From: an uncultured Arsenicibacter sp.
GTDB lineage: Bacteria; Bacteroidota; Bacteroidia; Cytophagales; Spirosomataceae
Length of the DNA stretch: 64,000 nt
Direction: 5' to 3'
Assembly: GCF_945952095.1 (NCBI RefSeq)
Contig: NZ_CAMFHL010000004.1
Coordinates: 25,390 to 89,389 of the forward strand
In this document: positions 34,691 through 42,817 of the stretch, piece by piece
How positions within the stretch are numbered: the stretch's first letter is position 1
Layout of the letters: the number at the start of each line of letters is the position of its first letter
The notes under the pieces: model-generated
The model's input: only the letters and a program-made list of their open reading frames with translations
Database searches by the model: none
What the model was told of the DNA's origin: nothing
Made by a program: the position numbers and the translations under genes

Positions 34691-35614
34691 TTAGCCGATA
34701 TGTACCGGCACTTTGGACGCATACCGGTAAAAACCAATCGCATCGAGGTCGGTCAGAAACTGGTCATACTGGCTGGCAGTCATGTTGCGGACCGGCAACC
34801 GGAATTCCCCGCAATCGAGGCCGATGGCCCGCATGTAGGCTTTCCCCGTAGCGATACCGCCGTACTTGCCCAGCAGGCGGACAATGGCAATCGACGCGTC
34901 CTGCAATTGCCGGGCAAGGGCAAGGTTTCCGGCATCAAAAGCCGCCATGAGATCGTGGTAAAGCGGCGCCGCATAGTTGAAGGTACTGCCCACGCCCGCC
35001 CGGGCGCCCATCGCCATGGCGGCGAGCAGGATCTCGTCCCATCCCCACAGCATATCATACTTGCCGTTGTCGAACAGCACACACTGACGGTATTCCATCA
35101 GGTCGTTGTGGGTGTATTTGATGCCCAGGAAGTTTGGCAGCCGGTCGCCGAGGCTTTCCAGAAACTGGATCATTGACAGATGAACGCCGGTCAGGGCCGG
35201 AATGTGGTAGAAATAAACCCCAAGGTCCGGCACGGCCTCGCCCACCTGCACGCAGAAATCGGCCAGTACGGCAGCATTGGCGGGTTTAAAGTAAAACGGG
35301 GCCAGAATCGCCACCGCCTGAAACCCGTTGCGCTGGGCTTCTCTGGCAAGGGAAATGCACTCGGCCAGCGATGTGCCGCCTACCAGCATGATTTTCAGCA
35401 GCGACGGCTGGTCAACTTCACCCCAGGCACGGAGCAGGGCTACTTTTTCGTCGGTGGTCAGCGAGACACCCTCGCCGGTTGATCCGCCGATAAAGGCCCC
35501 CTTAATGCCATTCGCGACCAGCAACTGTGCATACTGATCAATGACCGACAGTTTCAGGCTACCATCCGCCCGCATCGGCGTAAACGGTGCCGCAATTAAT
35601 CCGTTGATTTTCAT
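34691..35614 (-). CDS. nanA: N-acetylneuraminate lyase
   Basis: The 307-residue protein belongs to the DHDPS/NAL TIM-barrel family. GSTGEG binds the pyruvate carboxylate, Tyr136 lies in YFYHIPALTG and Schiff-base Lys166 in GIKYTHND, at nearly the same positions as in E. coli NanA. It splits Neu5Ac into ManNAc and pyruvate in the cytosol. Genes for sialidase, acetylesterase and epimerase in the same locus favour NAL over dihydrodipicolinate synthase. Confidence 0.92.
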   Translation of the reverse strand: MKINGLIAAPFTPMRADGSLKLSVIDQYAQLLVANGIKGAFIGGSTGEGVSLTTDEKVALLRAWGEVDQPSLLKIMLVGGTSLAECISLAREAQRNGFQAVAILAPFYFKPANAAVLADFCVQVGEAVPDLGVYFYHIPALTGVHLSMIQFLESLGDRLPNFLGIKYTHNDLMEYRQCVLFDNGKYDMLWGWDEILLAAMAMGARAGVGSTFNYAAPLYHDLMAAFDAGNLALARQLQDASIAIVRLLGKYGGIATGKAYMRAIGLDCGEFRLPVRNMTASQYDQFLTDLDAIGFYRYASKVPVHIG

Positions 35615-35622
35615 AAGTATTT

Positions 35623-35753
35623 AAAGAGTGAAAGAGCGGCCGGTACCCGGCGAAAGAGTGAAAGAGCGACCCGCTATAGCGGTGGATGAGAAATCTGCCT
35701 GCTCTATTGCCGTTGCAGGGTCGCTCTTTCGCTCTTTCATTCTTTCGCTCTTT
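35623..35753. repeat. AAAGAGYG octamer / palindrome element, copy 2
   Basis: Octamers aaagagtg and aaagagcg (35623-35638), a GC-rich palindrome, two more octamers, CCGC-tata-GCGG, and then four inverted octamers in exact 8-base register (35722-35753). GAAAGAGCGACCC (35660-35672) pairs perfectly with 35718-35730. It fills the SusD-nanA gap. Confidence 0.8.
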
Positions 35754-35758
35754 AGTTC

Positions 35759-37276
35759 CTAATAGCCCGGTGTTTGGGTGAGTTTGGGGTCGGTGTTGAG
35801 CATGGAAACCGAGACGGGGAGCTGGAGCTTGAAGGTCTGGGCCGATGGCAGGTAGGTCTGGCTTACGTTTTTGAATACAAACGCATTGCCGGCCCGCCGC
35901 AGCGCAAACCACCGTTTGCCCTCCGCAATAAACTCCCGCAGGTTTTCGTCCAGGATGGCGTCCATGTTCGCCTGCTGATCGCCGTTGGTATAAGGCGTGT
36001 AACCGGTACCATAGGCCCGTGCGCGGATCGCGTTGATGTCGGCCGACGGATCGTTGCCCAGTTTGGTATTGGCTTCGGCCAGCAGTAACAGCACATCAGC
36101 GTACCGGTATACCGGAAAGTCGTTGTCGTAGAGCTGCGTACCGGCGTCAACACGACCGATAAACTTGGTCAGCAGGACACCCGCAACCGGATTGCCCGCC
36201 GTTGTCCGGTGCATGGTGCGGAAGGTTACCCGCATCCGCCGGTCGGCCGGAATGTTCAGCCGTGTAAGCATTGCCTGCGATAGACCCACCCGGCTCGCTC
36301 CGGCCACATACGGATAGGCCGAACTGACCGTTGCGGAAGTGCTTGTGCCCGGATCAAGGACCAGGGTACCGGCCTGGGTGGTATTCACCAGAAAACTGCC
36401 GTAGGCTCCCTGCGTTGCTTCGTTTTTCTCGAAGCTGAGTGCAAAGATGATCTCACGGTTATTGGTTTCCTTCGTCGGATCAAAGACGTCGGCGTAAGTA
36501 GCCTGCAGGCCCAGTGCCGGGATTGCCTTTACCTCTTCCAGTGCGGTTTTGGCAGCGGTCAGGTCTGCATTGCCGCCGCCCATGAGGGTGCCCGACCACA
36601 GATAAACGTCGCCTTTCAGCGTCAGGGTAGCCGCGCGGTTCCAGTACACCCGCTTGGCTGTGAAGGCGTTATTGCCCGAAAATAAGGTCAGAGACTGGTC
36701 CAGGTCGCTTTTGATCAGTGCCATTACTTCCTCCGGCTTCGCCCGTTCGCGATACAGGTCGGTCAGGCTGTTGACGGCCGACACCGGCTCTGTTGTAATG
36801 GGGACGCCGCCCCATGTCCGCAGCAGTGTAAAGTACACATAGGCCCGTAAACCATACATTTCGGCCAGCGCGGCTTTACGCTGAGCGTCGGCCAGAGGCG
36901 CCTGCGGAAAGAGCTTGATTACCGTGTTGATCCGGTCGAGGAGGTTGTAGAAACCGCCCCAGTTGCCCGCCGGTACGTTGGTGGCGCTGATGTTGTGCGA
37001 CCAGTATTGTTTGAGCCCTGTGTCTTCCGATTCGGTAAAGAGGCCGTCAGCCCAGATCTCCGACCGCATTTCGCCCAGATTAACGAGCGTACTGTGGTAG
37101 CCCCGCAGCGAGGCATATACGCCGGTATAGAGCGTCATGGCGGCGTTCGGATCGGAGAGGGCCAGTTGCTGATTCAGCGAGGTTTGCGGAATGACCTCAT
37201 CTAACTGTTGCTGGCAGGAGAAAAGCCCTGAGCTCAGGGTTAATCCGGCGATTATGAGTAGCTTATGAAGTTTCAT
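35759..37276 (-). CDS. SusD-like lipoprotein of sialic-acid locus
   Basis: The 505-residue protein has a lipoprotein signal (MKLHKLLIIAGLTLSSGLFSC, Cys21). It has the SusD/RagB layout with EMYGLRAYVYFTLLRTWGGVP and the C-terminal GKRWFALRRAGNAFVF. It begins 14 bases after the SusC stop and should bind sialylated glycans or free sialic acid at the surface, as the NanU proteins of Bacteroides and Tannerella do. That assignment rests on context. Confidence 0.93.
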   Translation of the reverse strand: MKLHKLLIIAGLTLSSGLFSCQQQLDEVIPQTSLNQQLALSDPNAAMTLYTGVYASLRGYHSTLVNLGEMRSEIWADGLFTESEDTGLKQYWSHNISATNVPAGNWGGFYNLLDRINTVIKLFPQAPLADAQRKAALAEMYGLRAYVYFTLLRTWGGVPITTEPVSAVNSLTDLYRERAKPEEVMALIKSDLDQSLTLFSGNNAFTAKRVYWNRAATLTLKGDVYLWSGTLMGGGNADLTAAKTALEEVKAIPALGLQATYADVFDPTKETNNREIIFALSFEKNEATQGAYGSFLVNTTQAGTLVLDPGTSTSATVSSAYPYVAGASRVGLSQAMLTRLNIPADRRMRVTFRTMHRTTAGNPVAGVLLTKFIGRVDAGTQLYDNDFPVYRYADVLLLLAEANTKLGNDPSADINAIRARAYGTGYTPYTNGDQQANMDAILDENLREFIAEGKRWFALRRAGNAFVFKNVSQTYLPSAQTFKLQLPVSVSMLNTDPKLTQTPGY

Positions 37277-37290
37277 GCTGTTTGTCGGGT

Positions 37291-40200
37291 TTACAACGAT
37301 ACGGTAGCACCAAGGGTGAGCACGCGCGGCAGCGGGAAACGGCCCACGTCATTGCCGCCCACTTCGGGGAAGGTGCCGTTGTAGCGCGTCAGATAGAGCA
37401 GATTCGAGCCGGTGGCAAACACGCGGAGGCTTTTTACCCGGTCGCGCGAGAGGCGGGTCATGAGCGATTGCGGCATGTCGTAGCTCAGGGTCAGTTCGCG
37501 CATGGCTACGTAATTACCTTTTTGCCAGAAGTTGGCCGGTGCGGTGGTACTGCCACCGGCATCCGTGAAGTAGTTCCGGCCGTAGTTTGCCCAGTAGTAC
37601 CGTGGCAGCGTGCCGTCCGGCGTTTCCGGCGACCAGGTCTTTGTTACGTCAACCGGCCCGTTCTGAGAACCCTGTACCTGCGACATACCGCGCAGATACA
37701 TCTGATTGGCAATGACAAAGCCCAGAGAGTAATCGAACTGACCGAAGAGCGTAAAGCCTTTCCATTGTAAGGTTGTAGAAAAACCACCCTGCACGGTCGG
37801 CGTTGTCCGGCCGACGAACACAAAATCGCGGTAGTCGAGCGTATCGTTGCGGTCGAGATCACGCCAGCGGGCATCGCCCAGGAGCTTGATCCGTTTGTTG
37901 GTATACGGCAGGTAGGTGTTTACGAAGTTCGCGCGGGCGTCGATGTCGGCCTGCGTTTTGTAAATGCCGTCGTACAGCGGTGCCCAGATTTCGTCGAGGC
38001 CGATGCGTTTGCCTTCCTGCAAACCGCCTACCCAGACCACCTTGCCCTGTGCCGGATCATAGACCTGAACGGCACTTTGCCGGTTACGGTCGAGTCCGTT
38101 GTTGGGTAGCTTAACGGCGTAGTTCTTAACATGGAAGAGGTTCGCACCTACGCTCCATGACAGGCCGCGCGGATTGCTGGCCTTCAGGATATTACCCCGT
38201 ACTTCCAGCTCAATCCCCCGGTTCTGCAACTGTCCCAGATTGGTCTGGTAGCTGCTGTAGCCCGTCCACGCCGGAATGGTCAGCGAACTGATTTTGTCGT
38301 ATACATTCCGGATAAAATAATCGGCCAGAATCGTTACGCGGTTGTTCAGCAAGCCAAGGTCAAGGCCGAAGTTCAGCGTGTTGGCGCGTTCCCATTTCAG
38401 GTTGGTATTAACAATGCTGCCTGCCGCAAAGCCCGGCTGCCCGTTGTAGATACCCACGTTGCCGTATTGCGGGATCGTGGCAAAATCGCCGAGGGGGGTG
38501 ATGCTGCCGTTTTCACCCCAGCTGATGCGGGGTTTCAGGGTCGTAATGTACCGGCTCAGTGCTGATTTGGTAAAAAAGTCTTCGTAGTGCATGTTCCAGC
38601 CGAGCGACATGCCGGGGAAGAAGCCATACTGGTTGGTGGTCAGCTTTGACGTACCGTCGTAGCGGGCGTTCAGGGTCAGCAGGAAGCGGTTATCGTAGGT
38701 ATAATTGATCCGGCCGATGCCCGAAACCAGACGCTGCCAGCTTGAAAAGGCTGATGACGGAATACCGACTGCCGCCGTTGAGGCCGATAGCCACGGAATG
38801 AAGTCGGTGGCTGCGAGGTTGGCCGAGGCGCCATAGTCGTACTGCCGGAACTCAAAGAACTCGCCGCCGGCCAGGGCCGAAACGGTGTGTTTCCCAAACG
38901 TTTTATCGTATTGCAAAAAGCCGTTGTACTGATACTGGCCTACCCGCTGGTTACTGAACGACGCATTGCGTGTACTGACCAGTGCGCCGCCTGTGCCGTT
39001 GATGTAGGCTTTGGTGAAGCTGTCGCTGTTGGTATACCGGTAGAAGCCTGATGCCGAGCCCAGTAACTTCAGCTCCGGCAGGATCCGGTACTCAATGTTG
39101 AGGCCGCCGCTATACCGCTGTTCCAGTGTCTGGTTCAGGAATTTGTCCTGAAAATAAGCCGGATTACCCAGGGTACTGCCATCGACGCCCGGCAGAATGG
39201 CTCCCGTCTGATCGTGGGTCAGACGGACCGTCGGGGCAATGCCCGTGAACCGCTGAATAATCCCGCCGCCGACCCCACCGCCGCCGTCGGCAGTCAGGTA
39301 AGACGGGCTGTTTTTGGTGCTGTAACCGGCCAGATTGAGCGATACCGTCAGGTTTTTACCCACATTCAGCCCGCCGTTGAAGTTCATATTCATCCGCTTG
39401 AAGGCCGAGCCGATAAGCATCCCGACATCACTCAGATTGCCGACGCCCAGTGCGAAATTGCCCTGGTCGTTCCCGCCCGATACGTTCAGGTAGTGCTCAT
39501 TGCGGTTGCTTTGCTGAAGAATCAGGTCTTCGAGCTGCCGCTGCGTTATCGACCGGAACAGGAGGGTATCCATCTGAGCGGCATTAAACGGGTTCTTGTC
39601 GATCAGCATCCGGTATTGCGGATCGCCCAGTAGGGTACGGTTGCTGTTCGAGAGCAGCTGCGTTGAGTACTTGCCGTCGGGAGCTGTCCAGCCGGAGTTG
39701 GTGCCCCAGCCCCACGCACCCGCCAGCTGGTTGCGGGCGTTGTTCATTTCAGCGGTGTTGTTGTCGGCCCGTGCGGCTTCGAAACGCGCCGCCAGTCCGC
39801 GCCGGTTCCAGAGAATATAATCTTCGGCACTCATGTAGTCAAGCGGGTTGCGCCGGATGTAGTTGGTGGCCCGTTTGTAGCTGTACGTCACCTGCGTACG
39901 GCCTTTTTTGCCTTTTTTCGTCGTTACCAGAATTACCCCGTTGGAGGCCCGTGCGCCATAAATCGCTGTTGAGGCGGCATCTTTCAGGAGGTCAATCGTT
40001 TCCACATCTTCCATGTTGATGCCGTAGAGCGATGGCACAATCACGCCGTCCACAATGACCAGCGGCGAGCCGGAGCCGCTGAAGTCGGTGCCTCCCCGGA
40101 ACGAAATGGCGGGTGTTGAGCCCGGCTGACCGGTCGTCTGCTGAATCCGCAGCCCCGGCACGGTGCCTTGCAGGGCGGTGGCCACGTTAGTACGCGGTAC

Positions 40201-40620
40201 CGATTTAAAAACCGTCGGGTCAACCGTAGCGACGGAGCCGGTCAGGGTGCGGCGGCTTTGCTGCCCGTAGCCGACCACCACTACCTCGTCGAGACTCTTG
40301 GCGCTTTCGGTCAGCTGCATAGTCACGGCTGACTGATCGTTCAGGGTGATTTCCTGCGTGGTCATGCCGATCAGCGAGAAAACGAGCACATCGCCCTTAT
40401 CTGCGCTGATTGAAAAACGGCCGTCGGCGTTCGTGACGGTTCCGCGGGTTGTGCCTTTGATCGTTACGTTGACGCCCGGCAATGCTTCGGCAGTACGGCC
40501 ATCCCGTACCACACCAGTAAAAGGTTTAGGCTGTGCCATGCCTATCGTCGATAAGAACAGACCGACGATAAGTATGACATAATAGCTGCTGAGGAGCTTG
40601 TTAGTATAAAGATGCCACAT
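37291..40620 (-). CDS. SusC-like TonB-dependent transporter of sialic-acid locus
   Basis: The 1109-residue protein has a signal peptide ending near STIGMAQ, a carboxypeptidase-like domain (PFTGVVRDGRTAEALPGVNV), the signature DEVVVVGYGQQSRRTLTGSV, a plug (AISFRGGTDFSGSGSPLVIVDG; METIDLLKDA-like segment VETIDLLKDAASTAIYGAR) and a barrel. By context it is the NanO-like importer of sialic acid. It is the first gene of the leftward operon and has a well-formed promoter at 40655-40686. Confidence 0.94.
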   Translation of the reverse strand: MWHLYTNKLLSSYYVILIVGLFLSTIGMAQPKPFTGVVRDGRTAEALPGVNVTIKGTTRGTVTNADGRFSISADKGDVLVFSLIGMTTQEITLNDQSAVTMQLTESAKSLDEVVVVGYGQQSRRTLTGSVATVDPTVFKSVPRTNVATALQGTVPGLRIQQTTGQPGSTPAISFRGGTDFSGSGSPLVIVDGVIVPSLYGINMEDVETIDLLKDAASTAIYGARASNGVILVTTKKGKKGRTQVTYSYKRATNYIRRNPLDYMSAEDYILWNRRGLAARFEAARADNNTAEMNNARNQLAGAWGWGTNSGWTAPDGKYSTQLLSNSNRTLLGDPQYRMLIDKNPFNAAQMDTLLFRSITQRQLEDLILQQSNRNEHYLNVSGGNDQGNFALGVGNLSDVGMLIGSAFKRMNMNFNGGLNVGKNLTVSLNLAGYSTKNSPSYLTADGGGGVGGGIIQRFTGIAPTVRLTHDQTGAILPGVDGSTLGNPAYFQDKFLNQTLEQRYSGGLNIEYRILPELKLLGSASGFYRYTNSDSFTKAYINGTGGALVSTRNASFSNQRVGQYQYNGFLQYDKTFGKHTVSALAGGEFFEFRQYDYGASANLAATDFIPWLSASTAAVGIPSSAFSSWQRLVSGIGRINYTYDNRFLLTLNARYDGTSKLTTNQYGFFPGMSLGWNMHYEDFFTKSALSRYITTLKPRISWGENGSITPLGDFATIPQYGNVGIYNGQPGFAAGSIVNTNLKWERANTLNFGLDLGLLNNRVTILADYFIRNVYDKISSLTIPAWTGYSSYQTNLGQLQNRGIELEVRGNILKASNPRGLSWSVGANLFHVKNYAVKLPNNGLDRNRQSAVQVYDPAQGKVVWVGGLQEGKRIGLDEIWAPLYDGIYKTQADIDARANFVNTYLPYTNKRIKLLGDARWRDLDRNDTLDYRDFVFVGRTTPTVQGGFSTTLQWKGFTLFGQFDYSLGFVIANQMYLRGMSQVQGSQNGPVDVTKTWSPETPDGTLPRYYWANYGRNYFTDAGGSTTAPANFWQKGNYVAMRELTLSYDMPQSLMTRLSRDRVKSLRVFATGSNLLYLTRYNGTFPEVGGNDVGRFPLPRVLTLGATVSL

Positions 40621-40638
40621 ACGAATAATAATTTTTGC

Positions 40639-40670
40639 ATTATGTATGACTTGGCAAAGGTATTATGTAT
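40639..40670. promoter_or_regulatory. Two direct ATTATGTAT operator copies at SusC promoter
   Basis: ATTATGTAT occurs at 40639-40647 and 40662-40670, 23 bases apart, flanking the SusC -7 element. They are probable binding sites of the adjacent GntR-type regulator. Confidence 0.65.
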
Positions 40671-40686
40671 TATTTAATATTCGCAA
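40655..40686 (-). promoter_or_regulatory. Bacteroidota promoter of SusC operon
   Basis: On the minus strand a TTG at 40686-40684 and TACCTTTG (40662-40655), a perfect TAnnTTTG -7 element, are separated by 21 bases. The -7 element lies 34 bases upstream of the SusC start. Confidence 0.7.
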
Positions 40687-40720
40687 CAGGCCCGTTAAAA
40701 TTATTTTTTCGCGGATATTT

Positions 40721-40749
40721 TTTGTTTTTCGGATATGAATCTAAATTTG
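40721..40749 (+). promoter_or_regulatory. Bacteroidota promoter of regulator operon
   Basis: TTTG (40721-40724), a 17-base spacer and TAAATTTG (40742-40749), a perfect -7 match, lie 24 bases upstream of the regulator start. Confidence 0.7.
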
Positions 40750-40764
40750 TCGCACTATTAAGTT

Positions 40765-40773
40765 ATACATAAT
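40765..40773. promoter_or_regulatory. Inverted ATTATGTAT operator copy
   Basis: ATACATAAT lies immediately before the regulator ATG (40774) and is the inverse of the two copies near the SusC promoter, consistent with autoregulation. Confidence 0.65.
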
Positions 40774-41478
40774 ATGGATTACGCGAACATGCATGATGAC
40801 CTGCGCTTACATGAGCAGACATCATTGGTTGACAAGGCAGAGACCGAGTTACTGGATTTCTTTCAGGAGCAGCAATACAAAACCGGTGATGTGATTCCGA
40901 AAGAGGTCGAACTCGCGGTTCAGCTGGGCGTAAGCCGTACGGTGATCCGCGAAGCCCTGCAACGGCTGCGGATGCGCGGGATGGTAGAGACGAAAAAAAA
41001 GCGGGGGACGGTCATTACGAACCCCGACCTGCTGTCGCTGCTCGAAAAAACGATGTATCCCGGTATTCTGGCCGACGAAACCCTGCGCGATATTTTTGAA
41101 CTCCGGCTGGTACTGGAAATCGGCATGGGCGATCTGCTGTTCGAACGCATCACCCAGCGCGACATCGACGAGCTGTATGCCATCGTGGCCGATGAGCCGG
41201 TCAATACCGAGGAAATGATTTTTAACGCCGATCAGGAGGTGCGTTTCCACGGCAAGCTCTACGAAATTACGGGCAACCACACGCTCATGCGGTTCCAGCA
41301 GATGCTCCTGCCGACATTTGAGTATGTCCACAAAAGCGGCCTGCTGAAAAAGCAGGTGCAGCATAAAAAGTTTGTATCGCACCGGGGGCTGGTGGATATT
41401 CTGCAGCACGGTACTGCGGAGACGTTCCGCAACGCGATGCGCAATCATTTTGAGAATCACTTTCAACGTTTGTTTTAA
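40774..41478 (+). CDS. FadR/GntR-family regulator of the sialic-acid locus
   Basis: The 234-residue regulator has a GntR winged helix at about 24-90 (VIPKEVELAVQLGVSRTVIREALQRLRMRGMV) and an all-helical FadR C-terminal domain (FCD) at about 100-232, with metal-ligand-like residues in EVRFHGKLYEITGNH and the later SHRGLVDIL. It plays the part of NanR: repressing both divergent operons until sialic acid or a derivative binds. Position, divergent arrangement and the repeated ATTATGTAT motif support this. Confidence 0.9.
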   Translation: MDYANMHDDLRLHEQTSLVDKAETELLDFFQEQQYKTGDVIPKEVELAVQLGVSRTVIREALQRLRMRGMVETKKKRGTVITNPDLLSLLEKTMYPGILADETLRDIFELRLVLEIGMGDLLFERITQRDIDELYAIVADEPVNTEEMIFNADQEVRFHGKLYEITGNHTLMRFQQMLLPTFEYVHKSGLLKKQVQHKKFVSHRGLVDILQHGTAETFRNAMRNHFENHFQRLF

Positions 41479-41481
41479 CGC

Positions 41482-42675
41482 ATGTTTCCGCATATTATCC
41501 TTGCGGCGGGCCTGTTACTGGGTTGCCGTCAGGCGCAGCCTGTAGCCGCCGCGCCCCCTTATGTTGCTCCGGCAGCGGCCGGAACGGTCTTACCTGATGA
41601 GGTAACCGTGTTCAGTAACGGCACTGATGGCTATCTGTGCTACCGGATTCCGGCTATTGTCAACGCACCGGACGGTACTTTGCTGGCGTTTGCCGAAGGG
41701 CGTAAAACCGACTGCGGCGATTTCGGCAACGTCGATATTGTGCTTCGGACCAGCCGTGATCAGGGTAAAACGTGGTCGCCGCTGTCGGTGGCCGTCGATT
41801 ATGGCACCAATCAGGCGGGTAACGCGGCACCGGTTTTCGACCTGACCGACCCGCGCTATCCCGATGGCCGGTTGTTTCTGGTGTACAACACAGGCGTGGC
41901 GTCGGAAGGCGATGTCCGGAACGGTAAAGCCATCCGTGAGGTATGGTATGTGACCAGTACCGATCTGGGTAAAACGTGGTCGGCACCGGTCAACATTACG
42001 ACGCAGGTAAACCGGCCCAATAAACCGGAGGTAAACCCTGCCTACACGTTTAAGGAAGACTGGCGGTCCTATGCCAACACGCCCGGCCATGCCTTGCAGT
42101 TGAGCCAGGGCCGGTATCGCGGCCGGTTGTTTGTGGCAGCGAATCACTCGGCCGGTCCCCCGCAGGCGCAGTTCCGCGACTACAGCGCCCACGGATTTTA
42201 CTCCGACGACCACGGCAGCAGCTGGAAACTGAGCCCGACCGTAGCTTATCCGGGCAGCAACGAGAGCATCGCCGCCGAAACCCGCGACGGCGGTATACTG
42301 ATGAACATGCGCAATCAGTCGGGAGACGTAAAAAGCCGGTTGCTGGCCTACTCGCCGACCGCCGGTGAACGCTGGAACGACGTAATTGTATCTACGGATT
42401 TACCCGATCCGGTTTGCCAGGGATCAATGATTAATTACAAAACGCCCTCCGGACAACCGGCGCTGCTGTTTGTGAACCCCAACAGCCAGACCAAACGTGA
42501 AAAGCTAACGATCCGGATGAGTCAGGACGATGGCAAAAGCTGGTCGCAGGGGAAGGAAATTTACGGTGGTTCGTCGGCTTACTCCGATCTGGTTATCCAG
42601 CAAAACGGGCAGGTCGGTGTCCTCTACGAACGCGACAACTACCAGACAATCACCTACGCGAGCTTCAGCTTCTAA
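41482..42675 (+). CDS. Exo-alpha-sialidase, GH33 lipoprotein
   Basis: The 397-residue protein has a lipoprotein signal (LLLGC near residue 15). It shows the FRIP-type arginine Arg55 in YRIPAI, the catalytic Asp region GRKTDCGDFGNVD, and four Asp boxes (SRDQGKTWS, STDLGKTWS, SDDHGSSWK, SQDDGKSWS). Glu in NESIAAE and Tyr in SSAYSDLV complete the active site. It releases terminal sialic acids at the cell surface or in the periplasm. It starts three bases after the regulator stop. Confidence 0.93.
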   Translation: MFPHIILAAGLLLGCRQAQPVAAAPPYVAPAAAGTVLPDEVTVFSNGTDGYLCYRIPAIVNAPDGTLLAFAEGRKTDCGDFGNVDIVLRTSRDQGKTWSPLSVAVDYGTNQAGNAAPVFDLTDPRYPDGRLFLVYNTGVASEGDVRNGKAIREVWYVTSTDLGKTWSAPVNITTQVNRPNKPEVNPAYTFKEDWRSYANTPGHALQLSQGRYRGRLFVAANHSAGPPQAQFRDYSAHGFYSDDHGSSWKLSPTVAYPGSNESIAAETRDGGILMNMRNQSGDVKSRLLAYSPTAGERWNDVIVSTDLPDPVCQGSMINYKTPSGQPALLFVNPNSQTKREKLTIRMSQDDGKSWSQGKEIYGGSSAYSDLVIQQNGQVGVLYERDNYQTITYASFSF

Positions 42676-42741
42676 ACAGCTTAACGGCGTGGTAGCGCTT
42701 TCTGCCTTTCACCGCGCGGTGGCCGGACTGCGTGTCCCACC

Positions 42742-42789
42742 CGCTCTTTCACTCTTTCGCTCTTTCTGTCTTTCGCTCTTTCTGTCTTT
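42742..42789. repeat. Octamer repeat element, copy 3
   Basis: Six exact-register octamers (cgctcttt, cactcttt, cgctcttt, ctgtcttt, cgctcttt, ctgtcttt) lie between the sialidase stop and the epimerase start. The palindrome ACCGCGCGGT just upstream resembles the GC-rich palindromes of copies 1 and 2. Confidence 0.8.
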
Positions 42790-42817
42790 CGCCGCGGCGG
42801 CGGGCCGCACTTTACCC

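Noticed and set aside
35623..35753. Possible small CRISPR-like array
   Set aside because: Units are 8 bases with no unique spacers of regular length and occur in both orientations; it is a tandem/palindromic repeat.
42530..42817. N-terminal 96-codon extension of the epimerase
   Set aside because: It crosses the sialidase end and the octamer array and has repeat-derived composition; ATG 42818 gives the family's normal length.
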